Below, one piece after another: positions 24,581 to 33,934 of a stretch of 64,000 bases of DNA. The notes beneath the pieces were generated by a model that was given only the letters and a program-made list of their open reading frames with translations, was not told the DNA's origin and searched no databases. The position numbers were made by a program, and so were the translations under genes. Origin of the DNA: Streptomyces sp. TN58 (GTDB lineage: Bacteria > Actinomycetota > Actinomycetes > Streptomycetales > Streptomycetaceae); assembly GCF_001941845.1 (NCBI RefSeq), contig NZ_CP018870.1, positions 2,778,501 through 2,842,500 of the forward strand. Direction: 5' to 3'. Every line of letters begins with the position of its first letter. Position 1 is the first letter of the stretch.

Positions 24581-27500
24581 ATGCAGATCCGGCTGACCGT
24601 CCTCGGGTCGCGCAGCGGCCACCAGACCGCGACCGCCCCCGCGAGCTGTGACGTGCTCGTCACCGCGCCCGTCGGCACCGCGCTGGCCGCGGTCGCCTCC
24701 GGCCTCGCGGCCACCGTCGGCGGCCCGGACACCGGCGGCACGATCGTGCTGTACGCGGGCTCCGAGCGCCTCGACCTCCAGCGGCGGGTGCTGGGCGAGC
24801 CTCCGCTGGTGGACGGCGCGGTACTGGCGCTGAACTCGCCGCTGCCGGACGTACTGCCGGAGGACGGGCTCGGCGCACCCCAGCTGCACGTCGTGGCCGG
24901 TCCTGACGCGGGCGGCGTGCACCTGCTGCACGACGGGCAGATCCGCATCGGCCGCTCCGGCGACGCCGACGTGCCGCTGGACGACCCCGACGTGTCCCGG
25001 ATGCACTGCGCGGTGACGGTGATCGGCGACGGCCGGGTCGCCGTCGCCGACCTGGGCTCCACCAACGGCACCACCCTCGACGGCTCCCCTGTGGGTGCGC
25101 AGCCGGTCGCCCTGCCCCCGGGGGCGCTGCTGCGGGTCGGCGAGTCCACCCTGCGGCTCGCGCCCGGGGGCGCGCCCGCGCTGGCGGTGACCCCGGACCA
25201 GGAGGGCCACCTGGCCCTCGCCGCGCCCGTCCCGGCTGCCCCGCCCATGCCGCCTTCCGGCGCCGAGGGCCCCGCGGGGGCCTCCCCCGACGGCCCGGGC
25301 GCGGCGGCGGGTGCCCGTGGCCCGGCCGGTCCGGCCGGCCCCGGAGCCGGGTCGTACGCGCCCGTCGGCCCGTACGCGCGGTCCGCCGCCGACGGGGCGC
25401 CGGGCGCCTCCGGCACGGGCGCGGGCGCCCCCGGGCCGCTCGGGCCGGCCGGCGCGGCCGGCCCGGCCCACCCCGCCGCCACCGAACCCGCCGTCGGACC
25501 CGGAACCGGATCCGGCCGCCGCAAGGGCCTCGGCGCGTGGGCCCGCAGGTGGGTGCGCGGGCAGGACGTCGGGCCCGGTGCCCCGGAGATCGTCGCCACC
25601 GCCGCCGCACCCCACCCCGACGACCCGGCCGCGCTGCTGCTGGCCGCGATGGGCCCCACCGGGCGCCTGTGGTCCCGTACGTCCGGGCCGGCCGGTCCCG
25701 CCGCGCCGCTGGAGGTCGGGCTGGGCGCCGGGAGCCGGGTGTCCCTGTCCTCCGTCGGCGCCCTCGGTGTCGCGGGCCCGCGGGCCCGGCTGTCCGGGGC
25801 CGCCCGCTGGGCGGTCGCCCAGCTCGCGGGCCTGCACGCCCCGGGGCAGCTGGAGATCGTGCTCGTCTGCGCCGACCGGGCGCGTCCGCTCGCCGACCGG
25901 CGCCGCGACTGGGGCTGGCTGGGCTGGCTGCCCCACGTACGGCCCGGGCACGGCCAGGACTGCCGGCTGCTCCTGGCGTACGACCGCGACCAGGCCGCCG
26001 CCCGTACGGCCGAGCTGACCCGGCGCCTCGACGACGGCCCGCTCGGCGCGCACTGGGCGAGCGCGTCCCCCGAGCAGGTACGGGAGGCCGCCGCCGCCTA
26101 CGAGGGTCCCTCCACGCTCCTCGTCCTCGACGGCGACCCCGGCACCGGTGCGCTGCGCGACACCACCGGCCGCCTCGCCTCGCACGGCCCGGCCGCCGGG
26201 ATCCACGTCCTGGCGCTCGCCGAGGCCCCGGCGGCCACCCCCGCCTCCCCGGTCGCCGAGACGTACGAGGCCGCATGCGCGGCCACCCCCGCCTTCCGGG
26301 ACTGCGGTGTGGTCGCCCTGCTCAGCGGGGACGTGGCCACGGCCGTACGGACCTTCACGGTCCGGGGCGGCCTGCCGGTGCCGTCCGGGGGCACCGCGGT
26401 GTCCGACGCCGTGTCCACCGCCTGGGCGGAGCGGTTCGCCCGGGCCCTGGCGCCCCTGCGGCCCACCGACGGCGCGGCCGGCGGGCCGAGCCGTCCCACG
26501 GCCGCCGCGCTGCCCGCCACGGCGCGGCTGCTGGACGAGCTGGGCCTGGCCCGGGCCACCCCCGCCTCCCTGATGGCCCGCTGGGCGGCCACCACCGACC
26601 GGGGGCAGGGCCAGGGCGGCCTGGCCGAGATCGTGCTGGGCAGCGGGCGGCGCGGTCCCGTCGGCACCGAGCTGGTGCACGACGGCCCGCACCTGATCGT
26701 CGAGGGGCCCGCCGGGAGCGGCCGTACCGAGCTGCTGCGGTCGGTGGCGGCGTCGCTGTGCGCGGGCGCCCGGCCGGACCGGCTGGGGCTGGTCCTCCTC
26801 GACGGGGCGGGCGGCGAGCGCGGAGACGGGCTGCTGCCCTGCACGGAACTGCCGCACGTCTCCGCCCACCTGGTCGCCTCCGACCCGCTGCGCATGCGGG
26901 AGTTCGCACAGGTGCTGGGCGCGGAGCTCAAGCGGCGCGCCGAGCTGCTGGACGGGGTGTCCTTCGCCGACTGGCACGCACAGCGCGAGGTGTCCGGGCG
27001 GCTGGTCGCGCCCCGCCGGCCCGCGCCGGGCGAGGTCCGCGGCGACGCCGGCCCGTCCTCCGGCTCTCCGGGCCACGGCGAGCCGGTACGGACGGGGACG
27101 CTGAGGCTGCGCGCCTCCGCCACGCGTACGGACCCGGCCGGACCGAGCCCGCTGCCGCGTCTGGTGGTGCTGGTGGACGACCTCGACGCGCTGGTCGCGC
27201 CCGGGCTGGGCAGCGCGGGCCGCCCCGCGGCCGGTTCGGTGGTGCGGGCGCTGGAGGCGGTGGCCCGTGACGGCGCCCGGCTCGGCGTGCACCTGGTGGC
27301 GAGCACGTCCCGCCCTGACCGTACGGCCGACACCGGCCCGGCCCGGCTGGCGGCCCTGCGGGTGGAGCTCGAAGCGCCGGACCGGCCGGGGCCGGGCCGC
27401 GGCGTGCTCCGCTTCGCGGACGGCCGTACGGTGCCGTTCCAGGCGGGCCGGGTCACCGGGCGGATCCCGCGGACGGCGACCCTGCGGCCGACGGTGGTCC

Positions 27501-27655
27501 CGGTGGAGTGGGAGCGGATGGGCGATCCGCCCGCCCGTCGGCCGGTGCGCGAGCTGGGCAACGGGCCGACGGACCTCGCGCTGCTGGCCAGCGCCCTGGA
27601 CCGGGCCGCGCACCTGGTGTCGGCGACACCCGTGCTGTTCCCGCCGGCTCCCTGA
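24581..27655 (+). CDS. FHA domain and FtsK/SpoIIIE-like ATPase protein
   Basis: The 1024-residue protein has an FHA domain at about 100-185 (RIGRSGDADVPLDDPDVSRM, then DLGSTNGTTLDG), which binds phosphothreonine. A Gly/Ala/Pro linker follows (about 215-320), then an EccC/FtsK-like ATPase. Walker A reads GPAGSGRTELL, with Arg in place of the catalytic Lys (about residue 714); Walker B is LVVLVDDLDAL. It may be a DNA or protein pump subunit or a degenerate scaffold. Facing two Ser/Thr kinases across one promoter region, it is an obvious candidate for their substrate or reader. ATG 24581 is 13 bases after AGAAGGGA. Confidence 0.78.
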   Translation: MQIRLTVLGSRSGHQTATAPASCDVLVTAPVGTALAAVASGLAATVGGPDTGGTIVLYAGSERLDLQRRVLGEPPLVDGAVLALNSPLPDVLPEDGLGAPQLHVVAGPDAGGVHLLHDGQIRIGRSGDADVPLDDPDVSRMHCAVTVIGDGRVAVADLGSTNGTTLDGSPVGAQPVALPPGALLRVGESTLRLAPGGAPALAVTPDQEGHLALAAPVPAAPPMPPSGAEGPAGASPDGPGAAAGARGPAGPAGPGAGSYAPVGPYARSAADGAPGASGTGAGAPGPLGPAGAAGPAHPAATEPAVGPGTGSGRRKGLGAWARRWVRGQDVGPGAPEIVATAAAPHPDDPAALLLAAMGPTGRLWSRTSGPAGPAAPLEVGLGAGSRVSLSSVGALGVAGPRARLSGAARWAVAQLAGLHAPGQLEIVLVCADRARPLADRRRDWGWLGWLPHVRPGHGQDCRLLLAYDRDQAAARTAELTRRLDDGPLGAHWASASPEQVREAAAAYEGPSTLLVLDGDPGTGALRDTTGRLASHGPAAGIHVLALAEAPAATPASPVAETYEAACAATPAFRDCGVVALLSGDVATAVRTFTVRGGLPVPSGGTAVSDAVSTAWAERFARALAPLRPTDGAAGGPSRPTAAALPATARLLDELGLARATPASLMARWAATTDRGQGQGGLAEIVLGSGRRGPVGTELVHDGPHLIVEGPAGSGRTELLRSVAASLCAGARPDRLGLVLLDGAGGERGDGLLPCTELPHVSAHLVASDPLRMREFAQVLGAELKRRAELLDGVSFADWHAQREVSGRLVAPRRPAPGEVRGDAGPSSGSPGHGEPVRTGTLRLRASATRTDPAGPSPLPRLVVLVDDLDALVAPGLGSAGRPAAGSVVRALEAVARDGARLGVHLVASTSRPDRTADTGPARLAALRVELEAPDRPGPGRGVLRFADGRTVPFQAGRVTGRIPRTATLRPTVVPVEWERMGDPPARRPVRELGNGPTDLALLASALDRAAHLVSATPVLFPPAP

Positions 27656-27762
27656 ACCGTCCCGGCCCCCGCGCCCGTCACCGTGACGCGGTATTGCGGG
27701 GCCGCGCGGGGCGGCGTAGACCTTGTGGTCCGGGACACACCACGGGTATCGGGGGCACAGCC

Positions 27763-29121
27763 ATGCGCGAGCACGGAACGGGCCGGACGCATCTGAAGTG
27801 GGCGGCGCTGGCCGCGGCGGGCGCGCTGACGCTCACCGCGTGCGGGGGCGACGCCGGTGAGGAGCCGGCGGCGCCGCAGGGCGGCACGGCCTCGCCGGGG
27901 GTGGCGTTACCGAAACTGGACGGCGAGAAGCTCCAGGTCGCGGCGGTCTGGACGGGACCGGAGCAGGCGAACTTCACCAAGGTGCTCAAGGAGTTCGAGA
28001 AGCGGACGGGGGCCACCGTCACCTTCGTCCCGGCCCAGGACCCCATCGTCACCTTCCTCGGCACGAAGATCGCCGGTGGGGCCCCGCCGGACGTGGCACT
28101 GCTGCCGCAGGTCGGGGCGCTGGTCTCGGCGGTGCAGAACAAGTGGGCGCAGCCGGTGGGACCGGAGGCCCAGGCGCAGCTCGACAAGAACTACTCGGCG
28201 GGCTGGAAGTCGCTGGGCGCGGTCGGCGGCACCCAGTACGGCGTCTACTACAAGGCCGCCAACAAGTCGCTGATCTGGTACAACGCGAAGGCGTTCGAGG
28301 CGGCGGGCGTCAAGCCGCCCAAGACGTGGAAGGAACTGATCACGGCGGCGGACACCCTGTCCGCGTCGGGCACCCCCGCGGTCTCTGTCGCGGGCGCGGA
28401 CGGCTGGACCCTGACGGACTGGTTCGAGAACATCTACCTCTCCCAGGCGGGCCCGGAGAAGTACGACCAGCTGGCCAAGCACGAGATCAAGTGGACGGAC
28501 GACAGTGTCAGGCAGGCCCTGACCACGCTCGGCGAGCTGTTCGGGCGGAAGGACTTCCTGGCGGGCGGCACGAGCGGGGCGCTGGCCACCGAGTTCCCCA
28601 AGTCGGTGACGCAGACCTTCACGGGTGGTGACCGGCCGGCGGCGGCGATGGTCTTCGAGGGCGACTTCGTCGCGGTGAACATCGCGCAGACGGAGGCGAA
28701 GGTCGGCGAGGACGCCCTGGTCTTCCCCTTCCCGGCGGTCGGTGCGAAGGCGCCGGTGGTCTCCGGCGGTGACGTGGCTGTCGCGCTGAAGCCCTCGAAG
28801 GGCGCGCAGGCGCTGCTGACCTTCCTGGCGTCGCCGGACGCGGCGCAGATCCAGGCCCGCGAGGGCGGTTTCGTCTCCCCGAACAAGTCGGTCGACCCGG
28901 CGGCCTACCCGAACGACATCCAGCGCGGCATCGCCGAGGCGCTGATCGCGGCGGGCGACGACTTCCGCTTCGACATGTCGGACCAGGCGCCGGCGGCGTT
29001 CGGCGGGACGCCGGGCGCGGGCGAGTGGAAGGCGCTGCAGGACTTCCTGGCGAACCCGTCGGACGTGGCGGGCACCCAGGCGAAACTGGAGGCGGACGCG
29101 GCCAAGGCCTACGGGAACTGA
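27763..29121 (+). CDS. Sugar ABC transporter solute-binding lipoprotein, TTA-containing
   Basis: The 452-residue protein is a family 1 extracellular binding protein. The signal peptide ends in lipobox LTAC (Cys27). Then come VAAVWTGPEQANFTKVLKEF and the GGAPPDVALLPQVG, GVYYKAANKSLIWYN hinge motifs of oligosaccharide binders. It hands a sugar to the permeases encoded downstream. Leu49 is encoded by TTA (27907-27909), a bldA-dependent codon, unusual for a core transport gene. ATG 27763 follows GGGGG. The stop is 3 bases before the first permease gene. Confidence 0.9.
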   Translation: MREHGTGRTHLKWAALAAAGALTLTACGGDAGEEPAAPQGGTASPGVALPKLDGEKLQVAAVWTGPEQANFTKVLKEFEKRTGATVTFVPAQDPIVTFLGTKIAGGAPPDVALLPQVGALVSAVQNKWAQPVGPEAQAQLDKNYSAGWKSLGAVGGTQYGVYYKAANKSLIWYNAKAFEAAGVKPPKTWKELITAADTLSASGTPAVSVAGADGWTLTDWFENIYLSQAGPEKYDQLAKHEIKWTDDSVRQALTTLGELFGRKDFLAGGTSGALATEFPKSVTQTFTGGDRPAAAMVFEGDFVAVNIAQTEAKVGEDALVFPFPAVGAKAPVVSGGDVAVALKPSKGAQALLTFLASPDAAQIQAREGGFVSPNKSVDPAAYPNDIQRGIAEALIAAGDDFRFDMSDQAPAAFGGTPGAGEWKALQDFLANPSDVAGTQAKLEADAAKAYGN

Positions 29122-29124
29122 CCC

Positions 29125-30552
29125 GTGACGGCCCCCGCCGCACACGGTCCCTCCGCACCCGAGCCCTCCGCATCCGGGCCCGACGCATCCGGGCCCTCCT
29201 CCGCGGACTCCTCCTCCCCCGTCGGCGGCCCCGCGCGCGGTCCCGCCCCCGCGCGGGGGCTCGCCGCCGAGGCCCGGCGCCGCCGCCTGGTGGCGGCGGC
29301 GTTCCTCCTGCCGGCCCTCGTACTGCTCGGCGCGCTCGTCGTGCACCCGATCGGCTACTCGATCTACCGCAGCTTCTTCGACCGCTCCGGCGAGGTCTTC
29401 GTCGGCGGCGGCAACTACCGGGAGATCCTCACCGACGACGGCATCCGCACCGCTCTGAAGAACACGGCGGTGTGGGTGGTGCTCGCTCCGGCCGCGGCCA
29501 CCGCGCTCGGGCTGATCTTCGCGGTGCTCACCGAACGGGTGCGCTGGGGAACGGCGTTCAAGCTGCTGGTGTTCATGCCGATGGCGATCTCGATGCTGGC
29601 GGCGGGCATCATCTTCCGGCTCGTCTACGACCACGATCCCGACCGGGGCGTCGCCAACGCGGTCTGGGTCGGCGTCCACGACACGTTCGCGCAGTCCTCG
29701 GCCTTCCCCAAGGCCCGTCCGGGCCGTGACTCGCCGCTGGCGGACGCCGGCGGCGGCGCCTTCGTGACCCGTGAGCCGGTCCGCGCGGGCAGCCCGGTGC
29801 TGCTCCCGCTGGTCGGCGTGGCCCCGGAGGCGCTGCCGGAGGGGACCCGTACGGCGGGCGCCCCGGAGCCCGAGCCGGGGAAGGTGACGGGCACCGTGTG
29901 GCAGGACTTCACCCGGGGCGGGGGCGGTGCGGTGAACGTCGTCGACCCGAGCGAGCAGGGCTTCTCCGGGATGCGGATCGAGGCGGTCAGGGACGGCCGG
30001 GTCGTCGACACGGCGACGGCCCGCGCCGACGGCACCTTCACCCTGTCCGCGAAGGCCGACGGGGCACTGCTGCGGCTGCCCGCGGCCAACTTCCGGGAGG
30101 CGTACGGCGGGGTGGAGTGGCTGGGTCCGGCGCTGGTCACCCCGGCGGTCATCGGGGCGTACGTGTGGATGTGGGCCGGTTTCGCGATGGTGCTGATCGG
30201 GGCCGGGCTGGCGGCCGTACCGCGCGAGCTGCTGGAGGCGGCGCGGGTGGACGGGGCCAACGAGTGGCAGGTGTTCCGGCGGATCACCGTCCCGCTGCTG
30301 GCTCCCCTGCTGGCGGTCGTGCTCGTCACGCTCGTCATCAACGTCATGAAGATCTTCGACCTGGTGTTCGTGATCGCTCCGGGGGCGGTGCAGGACGACG
30401 CGAACGTGCTCGCGCTCCAGCTGTACCGGACGTCCTTCGGCACCGACGCCGATCCGGGTCTGGGCAGTGCCATCGCCGTGCTGCTGCTGGTGCTGGTGGT
30501 TCCGGTGATGCTCGTGAACATCCGCCGTCTGCGGAAGGAGGGGGGCCGATGA
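29125..30552 (+). CDS. Sugar ABC permease (MalF-type) with an inserted extracellular beta-sandwich-like domain
   Basis: The 475-residue permease has a Ser/Pro-rich N-terminus, six or so helices, and the EAA loop EAARVDGANEWQVFRRITVP near 371. Between helix 3 (about 144-166) and helix 4 (about 337-360) it carries about 165 extra residues. Within them VTGTVWQDFTRGGGGAV, GFSGMRIEAVRDGRVVD and ADGTFTLSAKADG (about 254-319) read like an SdrD B-type or carboxypeptidase regulatory-like Ig domain facing outside. Ordinary permeases have a loop of a few tens of residues here. It starts at GTG 29125, and its end overlaps the next gene by ATGA. Confidence 0.88.
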   Translation: MTAPAAHGPSAPEPSASGPDASGPSSADSSSPVGGPARGPAPARGLAAEARRRRLVAAAFLLPALVLLGALVVHPIGYSIYRSFFDRSGEVFVGGGNYREILTDDGIRTALKNTAVWVVLAPAAATALGLIFAVLTERVRWGTAFKLLVFMPMAISMLAAGIIFRLVYDHDPDRGVANAVWVGVHDTFAQSSAFPKARPGRDSPLADAGGGAFVTREPVRAGSPVLLPLVGVAPEALPEGTRTAGAPEPEPGKVTGTVWQDFTRGGGGAVNVVDPSEQGFSGMRIEAVRDGRVVDTATARADGTFTLSAKADGALLRLPAANFREAYGGVEWLGPALVTPAVIGAYVWMWAGFAMVLIGAGLAAVPRELLEAARVDGANEWQVFRRITVPLLAPLLAVVLVTLVINVMKIFDLVFVIAPGAVQDDANVLALQLYRTSFGTDADPGLGSAIAVLLLVLVVPVMLVNIRRLRKEGGR

Positions 30553-31451
30553 GCCGTTCCGACGCGGCGCCGGGCGGCCGGGTCAAGGCGCCACGGCGGG
30601 CGACGACGTGGGCCGGCCGGGCCGCGGGGGGCCTGGCCGGCGGGGCCGTGCGCGTCTTCCTGGTCGTGGCGGCGCTCTTCTGGCTGCTGCCCACCCTCGG
30701 TCTGCTGATCTCCTCCCTCGTCGCCCCGACCGACCTGAACGACGGCGGCTGGTGGCAGGTGTTCGGCGCGCCCTCGCGGCTGACCGCCGACAACTACGAG
30801 CGGCTGCTGGCCAACGACACGATCACCGGTTCCCTGCTGAACACGTTCGCGATCGCGGTGCCGGCCACGCTGCTCGTGCTGGCCCTGGGCGCGTTCGCCG
30901 GATACGCCTTCGCCTGGCTGAAGTTCCCCGGCCGGGACTGGCTGTTCCTCGTCGTCGTGGGGCTGCTCGTCGTACCGGTGCAGGTGGCGCTGATCCCGGT
31001 GTCGGAACTCTTCGGCACCATCGGCCTGTTCGAGACCACGGCGGGCGTGGTGCTCTTCCACACCGCCTTCGGCCTGCCTTTCGCGGTGTTCCTGCTGCGG
31101 AACTTCTTCGCGGAGATCCCGCGCGAGCTGCTGGAGGCCGCCCGTCTCGACGGGGCGGGCGAGCTGCGGCTGTTCACCCGGGTGGCGCTGCCGCTGGGCG
31201 GCCCGGCCATCGCCTCGCTCGGCATCTTCCAGTTCCTGTGGGTGTGGAACGACATGCTGGTGGCGCTGGTCTTCGCCGACTCGGCCGATCCGCCGATCAC
31301 GGTCGCGCTCCAGCAGCAGGTACGGCAGTTCGGCAACAACATCGACGTGCTGGCGCCCGGCGCGTTCCTGTCGATGGTGGTCCCGCTCGCCGTGTTCTTC
31401 GCCTTCCAGCGGCAGTTCGTCACGGGCGTGATGGCGGGGGCGGTCAAATAG
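30549..31451 (+). CDS. Sugar ABC permease (MalG-type)
   Basis: The 300-residue permease has six helices and the EAA loop EAARLDGAGELRLFTRVALP. It forms the heterodimeric channel with the preceding permease, to which it is coupled by an ATGA overlap. No ATPase gene follows, so the system presumably uses a shared ATPase of the MsiK type encoded elsewhere, which is common for Streptomyces sugar importers. Confidence 0.9.
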   Translation: MSRSDAAPGGRVKAPRRATTWAGRAAGGLAGGAVRVFLVVAALFWLLPTLGLLISSLVAPTDLNDGGWWQVFGAPSRLTADNYERLLANDTITGSLLNTFAIAVPATLLVLALGAFAGYAFAWLKFPGRDWLFLVVVGLLVVPVQVALIPVSELFGTIGLFETTAGVVLFHTAFGLPFAVFLLRNFFAEIPRELLEAARLDGAGELRLFTRVALPLGGPAIASLGIFQFLWVWNDMLVALVFADSADPPITVALQQQVRQFGNNIDVLAPGAFLSMVVPLAVFFAFQRQFVTGVMAGAVK

Positions 31452-31475
31452 GCCCCGTGGACCGCACCTGATGCG

Positions 31476-31554
31476 GAGGTGACGCGGGGGGCCTCGGGGG
31501 CGACGCGAGGTCGACGTAGGGGTTGACGCGGGGGTTGACGCGGCGGTTGACGCT
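31476..31554. repeat. Degenerate 12-bp tandem repeat array
   Basis: GGGGTTGACGCG occurs twice in exact tandem (31519-31542), then as GCGGTTGACGCT (31543-31554). Diverged units upstream (GAGGTCGACGTA, GGGGGCGACGCG, GGTGACGCG) extend the GACGC periodicity. It lies between the permease stop and the GT2-TagF start. Each unit contains TTGACG, a -35-like hexamer. Confidence 0.65.
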
Positions 31555-31615
31555 GCGCAACCCGTATGCCGCACACCGCGTAACCCGATCGCGGCGGCAG
31601 GGGTTCCTGGGCCAT

Positions 31616-33916
31616 ATGCCCGCGCCGACCCCTGGATGTGCCGTGCCCCGGTTCAGCGTCATCGTGCCCGCGTACAAGGTCCAGGCCTACCTCCAGGAGA
31701 GTCTGGACTCGGTCCTCACCCAGTCGTACCCGGACCTGGAGCTGATCGCCGTCGACGACGCCTCCCCCGACGCCTGCGGTGCGATCATCGACGAGTACGC
31801 GGCCCGCGACCCCCGGGTGACCGCGGTGCACCTGGCGGACAACCTGGGGCCCGGCCCGGCGCGGAACGCGGGCCTGGCCCGGGCCGTCGGCGACTACGTG
31901 GTCTTCCTCGACGGCGACGACACCCTCACCCCCGGCGCCCTGCAGGCGGTCACCGACCGGCTGAAGGCCACCGGCTCCCCCGACGTCCTGGTCTACGACC
32001 ACGCGCATGCCCACTGGTCCGGGGAGCTCGTGCGCGACCCGCTCGCGCACCGGCTGTCGCAGGAGGGCCCGGCCAGCTTCCGGCTCGCCGACCGCCCGGC
32101 CCTGCTCACCCTGCCGATGGCGGTGTGGAACAAGGCGTACCGGCGTGAGTACGTCGAGCGGGAAGGCCTCGCGTTCCCCCCGGGGCTCTACGAGGACGCC
32201 CCCTGGACCTGTCCGGCGCTGCTGGCCGCCGAGTCCGTCGTCGTCCTGGACCGGGTCTGCGTGCACCACCGCCGACGCCGCACCGGATCGCTCCTGGCCA
32301 CCGGCACCTCCCGCCACCTGGAGATCTTCGACCAGTACGACCGGGTCTTCGGGTACCTCGCCGGACGGCCCGAGCTGGAGCGCTGGCGCCCCACCCTGCA
32401 CCGCCGGATGGCCGAGCACTTCTGCGCCGTGTACGCCGACCCGCGCCGCCTCCCCCGCGGCAGCAGGGCCGAGTTCTTCGCCCGGGCCTCGGCCCTGCTG
32501 CGCCGCTACCGCGCGCCGGGCGGCCGGAGTTCGCTGCCGCTGTCCCTGTCGCGGGCCGACCGGACCGGGCACGCCCTGATGCGGCTGGGCGCCCGTCGCG
32601 GCTACCTGCTGCTGTCGGCGCTGCGCTCGGCCGGGCCGGCGGCGGGCCGGGCCGCCTCGGCCCTGGGCAGGGGCCTGCGCGAAGCCTCGCTGCGGCTGCA
32701 CTACCGGATCCAGCGGCTGCTGCCGCTGCGCCCCGAGCTCGCGGTGTTCTCCGCGTACTGGCACGGCGGTTACGCCTGCAACCCGGCCGCGATCGAGGCG
32801 AAGCTGCGGGAACTGGCGCCCCGGATGCGGACGGCGTGGATCTGCGGCCCGGAGCAGGCCGCGACGCTCCCGCGGGAGACGGTGGCGCTGCGCCCCGGTT
32901 CGGCGGCGTACTGGAGCGCGCTGGCCCGGGCCGGATACCTGGTCACGAACGTCAACTTCGACCGGGCGCTGGTCAAGCGGCGCGGCCAGGTCCTCCTCCA
33001 GACGCAGCACGGCACCCCGCTCAAGCGCGTCGGCCTCGACCTCCACGACCGGCCGGCCGCCACCCCGACCGCGGACTTCGCGGGCCTGCTGCGCGGCGCC
33101 GACCAGTGGGACTACCTGCTCTCCGCGAACCGGCACTCCACGCTGGTGTGGGAGAAGGCGGTCCCGGCCTCCTACACGACCCTCGAATACGGCTATCCGC
33201 GCAACGACGTCTTCCACCGGGCGTCCCGGACACAGGTGCTGGAGCTGCGCGAGCGGCTGGGCATCCCGGCAGGCTCGACGGCGATCCTGTACGCGCCCAC
33301 CCACCGCGACTACCGCCGCAGCCGGCCGGAACACCTGGACTTCGAAGGGCTCCTGCGGGACCTGGGACCGCGCTTCACGGTACTGGTCCGCACGCACCTG
33401 ACGTACGCGGACACCGACCGCACGTGGGAGCCCCACCCGCGTCTGGTGGACGTCTCCTCGTACCCGTCGGTGGAGGAGCTGTGCCTGGCCTCGGACGCCC
33501 TGGTCACGGACTACTCGTCGCTGATGTTCGACTACGCCGCCCTCGACCGGCCGATCGTGGTCCACGCGGACGACTGGGAGGCGTACGAGGCGGCCCGGGG
33601 CACGTACTTCGACCTGCGGTCGTGTCCGCCGGGCGCGATCGCCCGCACCCAGGACGAGCTGGTGGACATCTTCACCACGGGCCACTGGCGGGGCTCCCGC
33701 TCCGCCCAGCTCCGCGCGGCCTTCCGGGCCCGCTTCTGCCCGTACGAGGACGGCCACGCGGCGGAACGCGTGGTCCGCCGGGTCTTCCTGGACCAGCCGG
33801 CCCCGACCCCGCCGATCGTCCCCCTCCCGGACCGCACCCCGGCCCCACCGGCACCGTCCCCGCACGCGCCCCCGCCCCCCAGCCCGGAACCGGCCCTGTC
33901 CCACGTCTGGCCGTAG
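31616..33916 (+). CDS. Bifunctional glycosyltransferase family 2 / CDP-glycerol glycerophosphotransferase (TagF-like)
   Basis: The 766-residue fusion starts with a GT-A domain (residues about 14-230): FSVIVPAYKVQAYLQESLDS, nucleotide site DASPD, and LDGDDTL as DxD motif. The C-terminal half (about 390-745) is a Glyphos_transf domain with the catalytic-region QTQHGTPLKRVG histidine, ILYAPTHRDYRR, and VTDYSSLMFDYAALDRP. It should extend a poly(polyol phosphate) wall teichoic acid and decorate it with sugar. A proline-rich tail ends the protein. ATG 31616 follows AGGGG. The TagG/TagH-like exporter genes 0.8 kb downstream fit the same pathway. Confidence 0.87.
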   Translation: MPAPTPGCAVPRFSVIVPAYKVQAYLQESLDSVLTQSYPDLELIAVDDASPDACGAIIDEYAARDPRVTAVHLADNLGPGPARNAGLARAVGDYVVFLDGDDTLTPGALQAVTDRLKATGSPDVLVYDHAHAHWSGELVRDPLAHRLSQEGPASFRLADRPALLTLPMAVWNKAYRREYVEREGLAFPPGLYEDAPWTCPALLAAESVVVLDRVCVHHRRRRTGSLLATGTSRHLEIFDQYDRVFGYLAGRPELERWRPTLHRRMAEHFCAVYADPRRLPRGSRAEFFARASALLRRYRAPGGRSSLPLSLSRADRTGHALMRLGARRGYLLLSALRSAGPAAGRAASALGRGLREASLRLHYRIQRLLPLRPELAVFSAYWHGGYACNPAAIEAKLRELAPRMRTAWICGPEQAATLPRETVALRPGSAAYWSALARAGYLVTNVNFDRALVKRRGQVLLQTQHGTPLKRVGLDLHDRPAATPTADFAGLLRGADQWDYLLSANRHSTLVWEKAVPASYTTLEYGYPRNDVFHRASRTQVLELRERLGIPAGSTAILYAPTHRDYRRSRPEHLDFEGLLRDLGPRFTVLVRTHLTYADTDRTWEPHPRLVDVSSYPSVEELCLASDALVTDYSSLMFDYAALDRPIVVHADDWEAYEAARGTYFDLRSCPPGAIARTQDELVDIFTTGHWRGSRSAQLRAAFRARFCPYEDGHAAERVVRRVFLDQPAPTPPIVPLPDRTPAPPAPSPHAPPPPSPEPALSHVWP

Positions 33917-33934
33917 CCGGAGCTCCAGGGCCTC

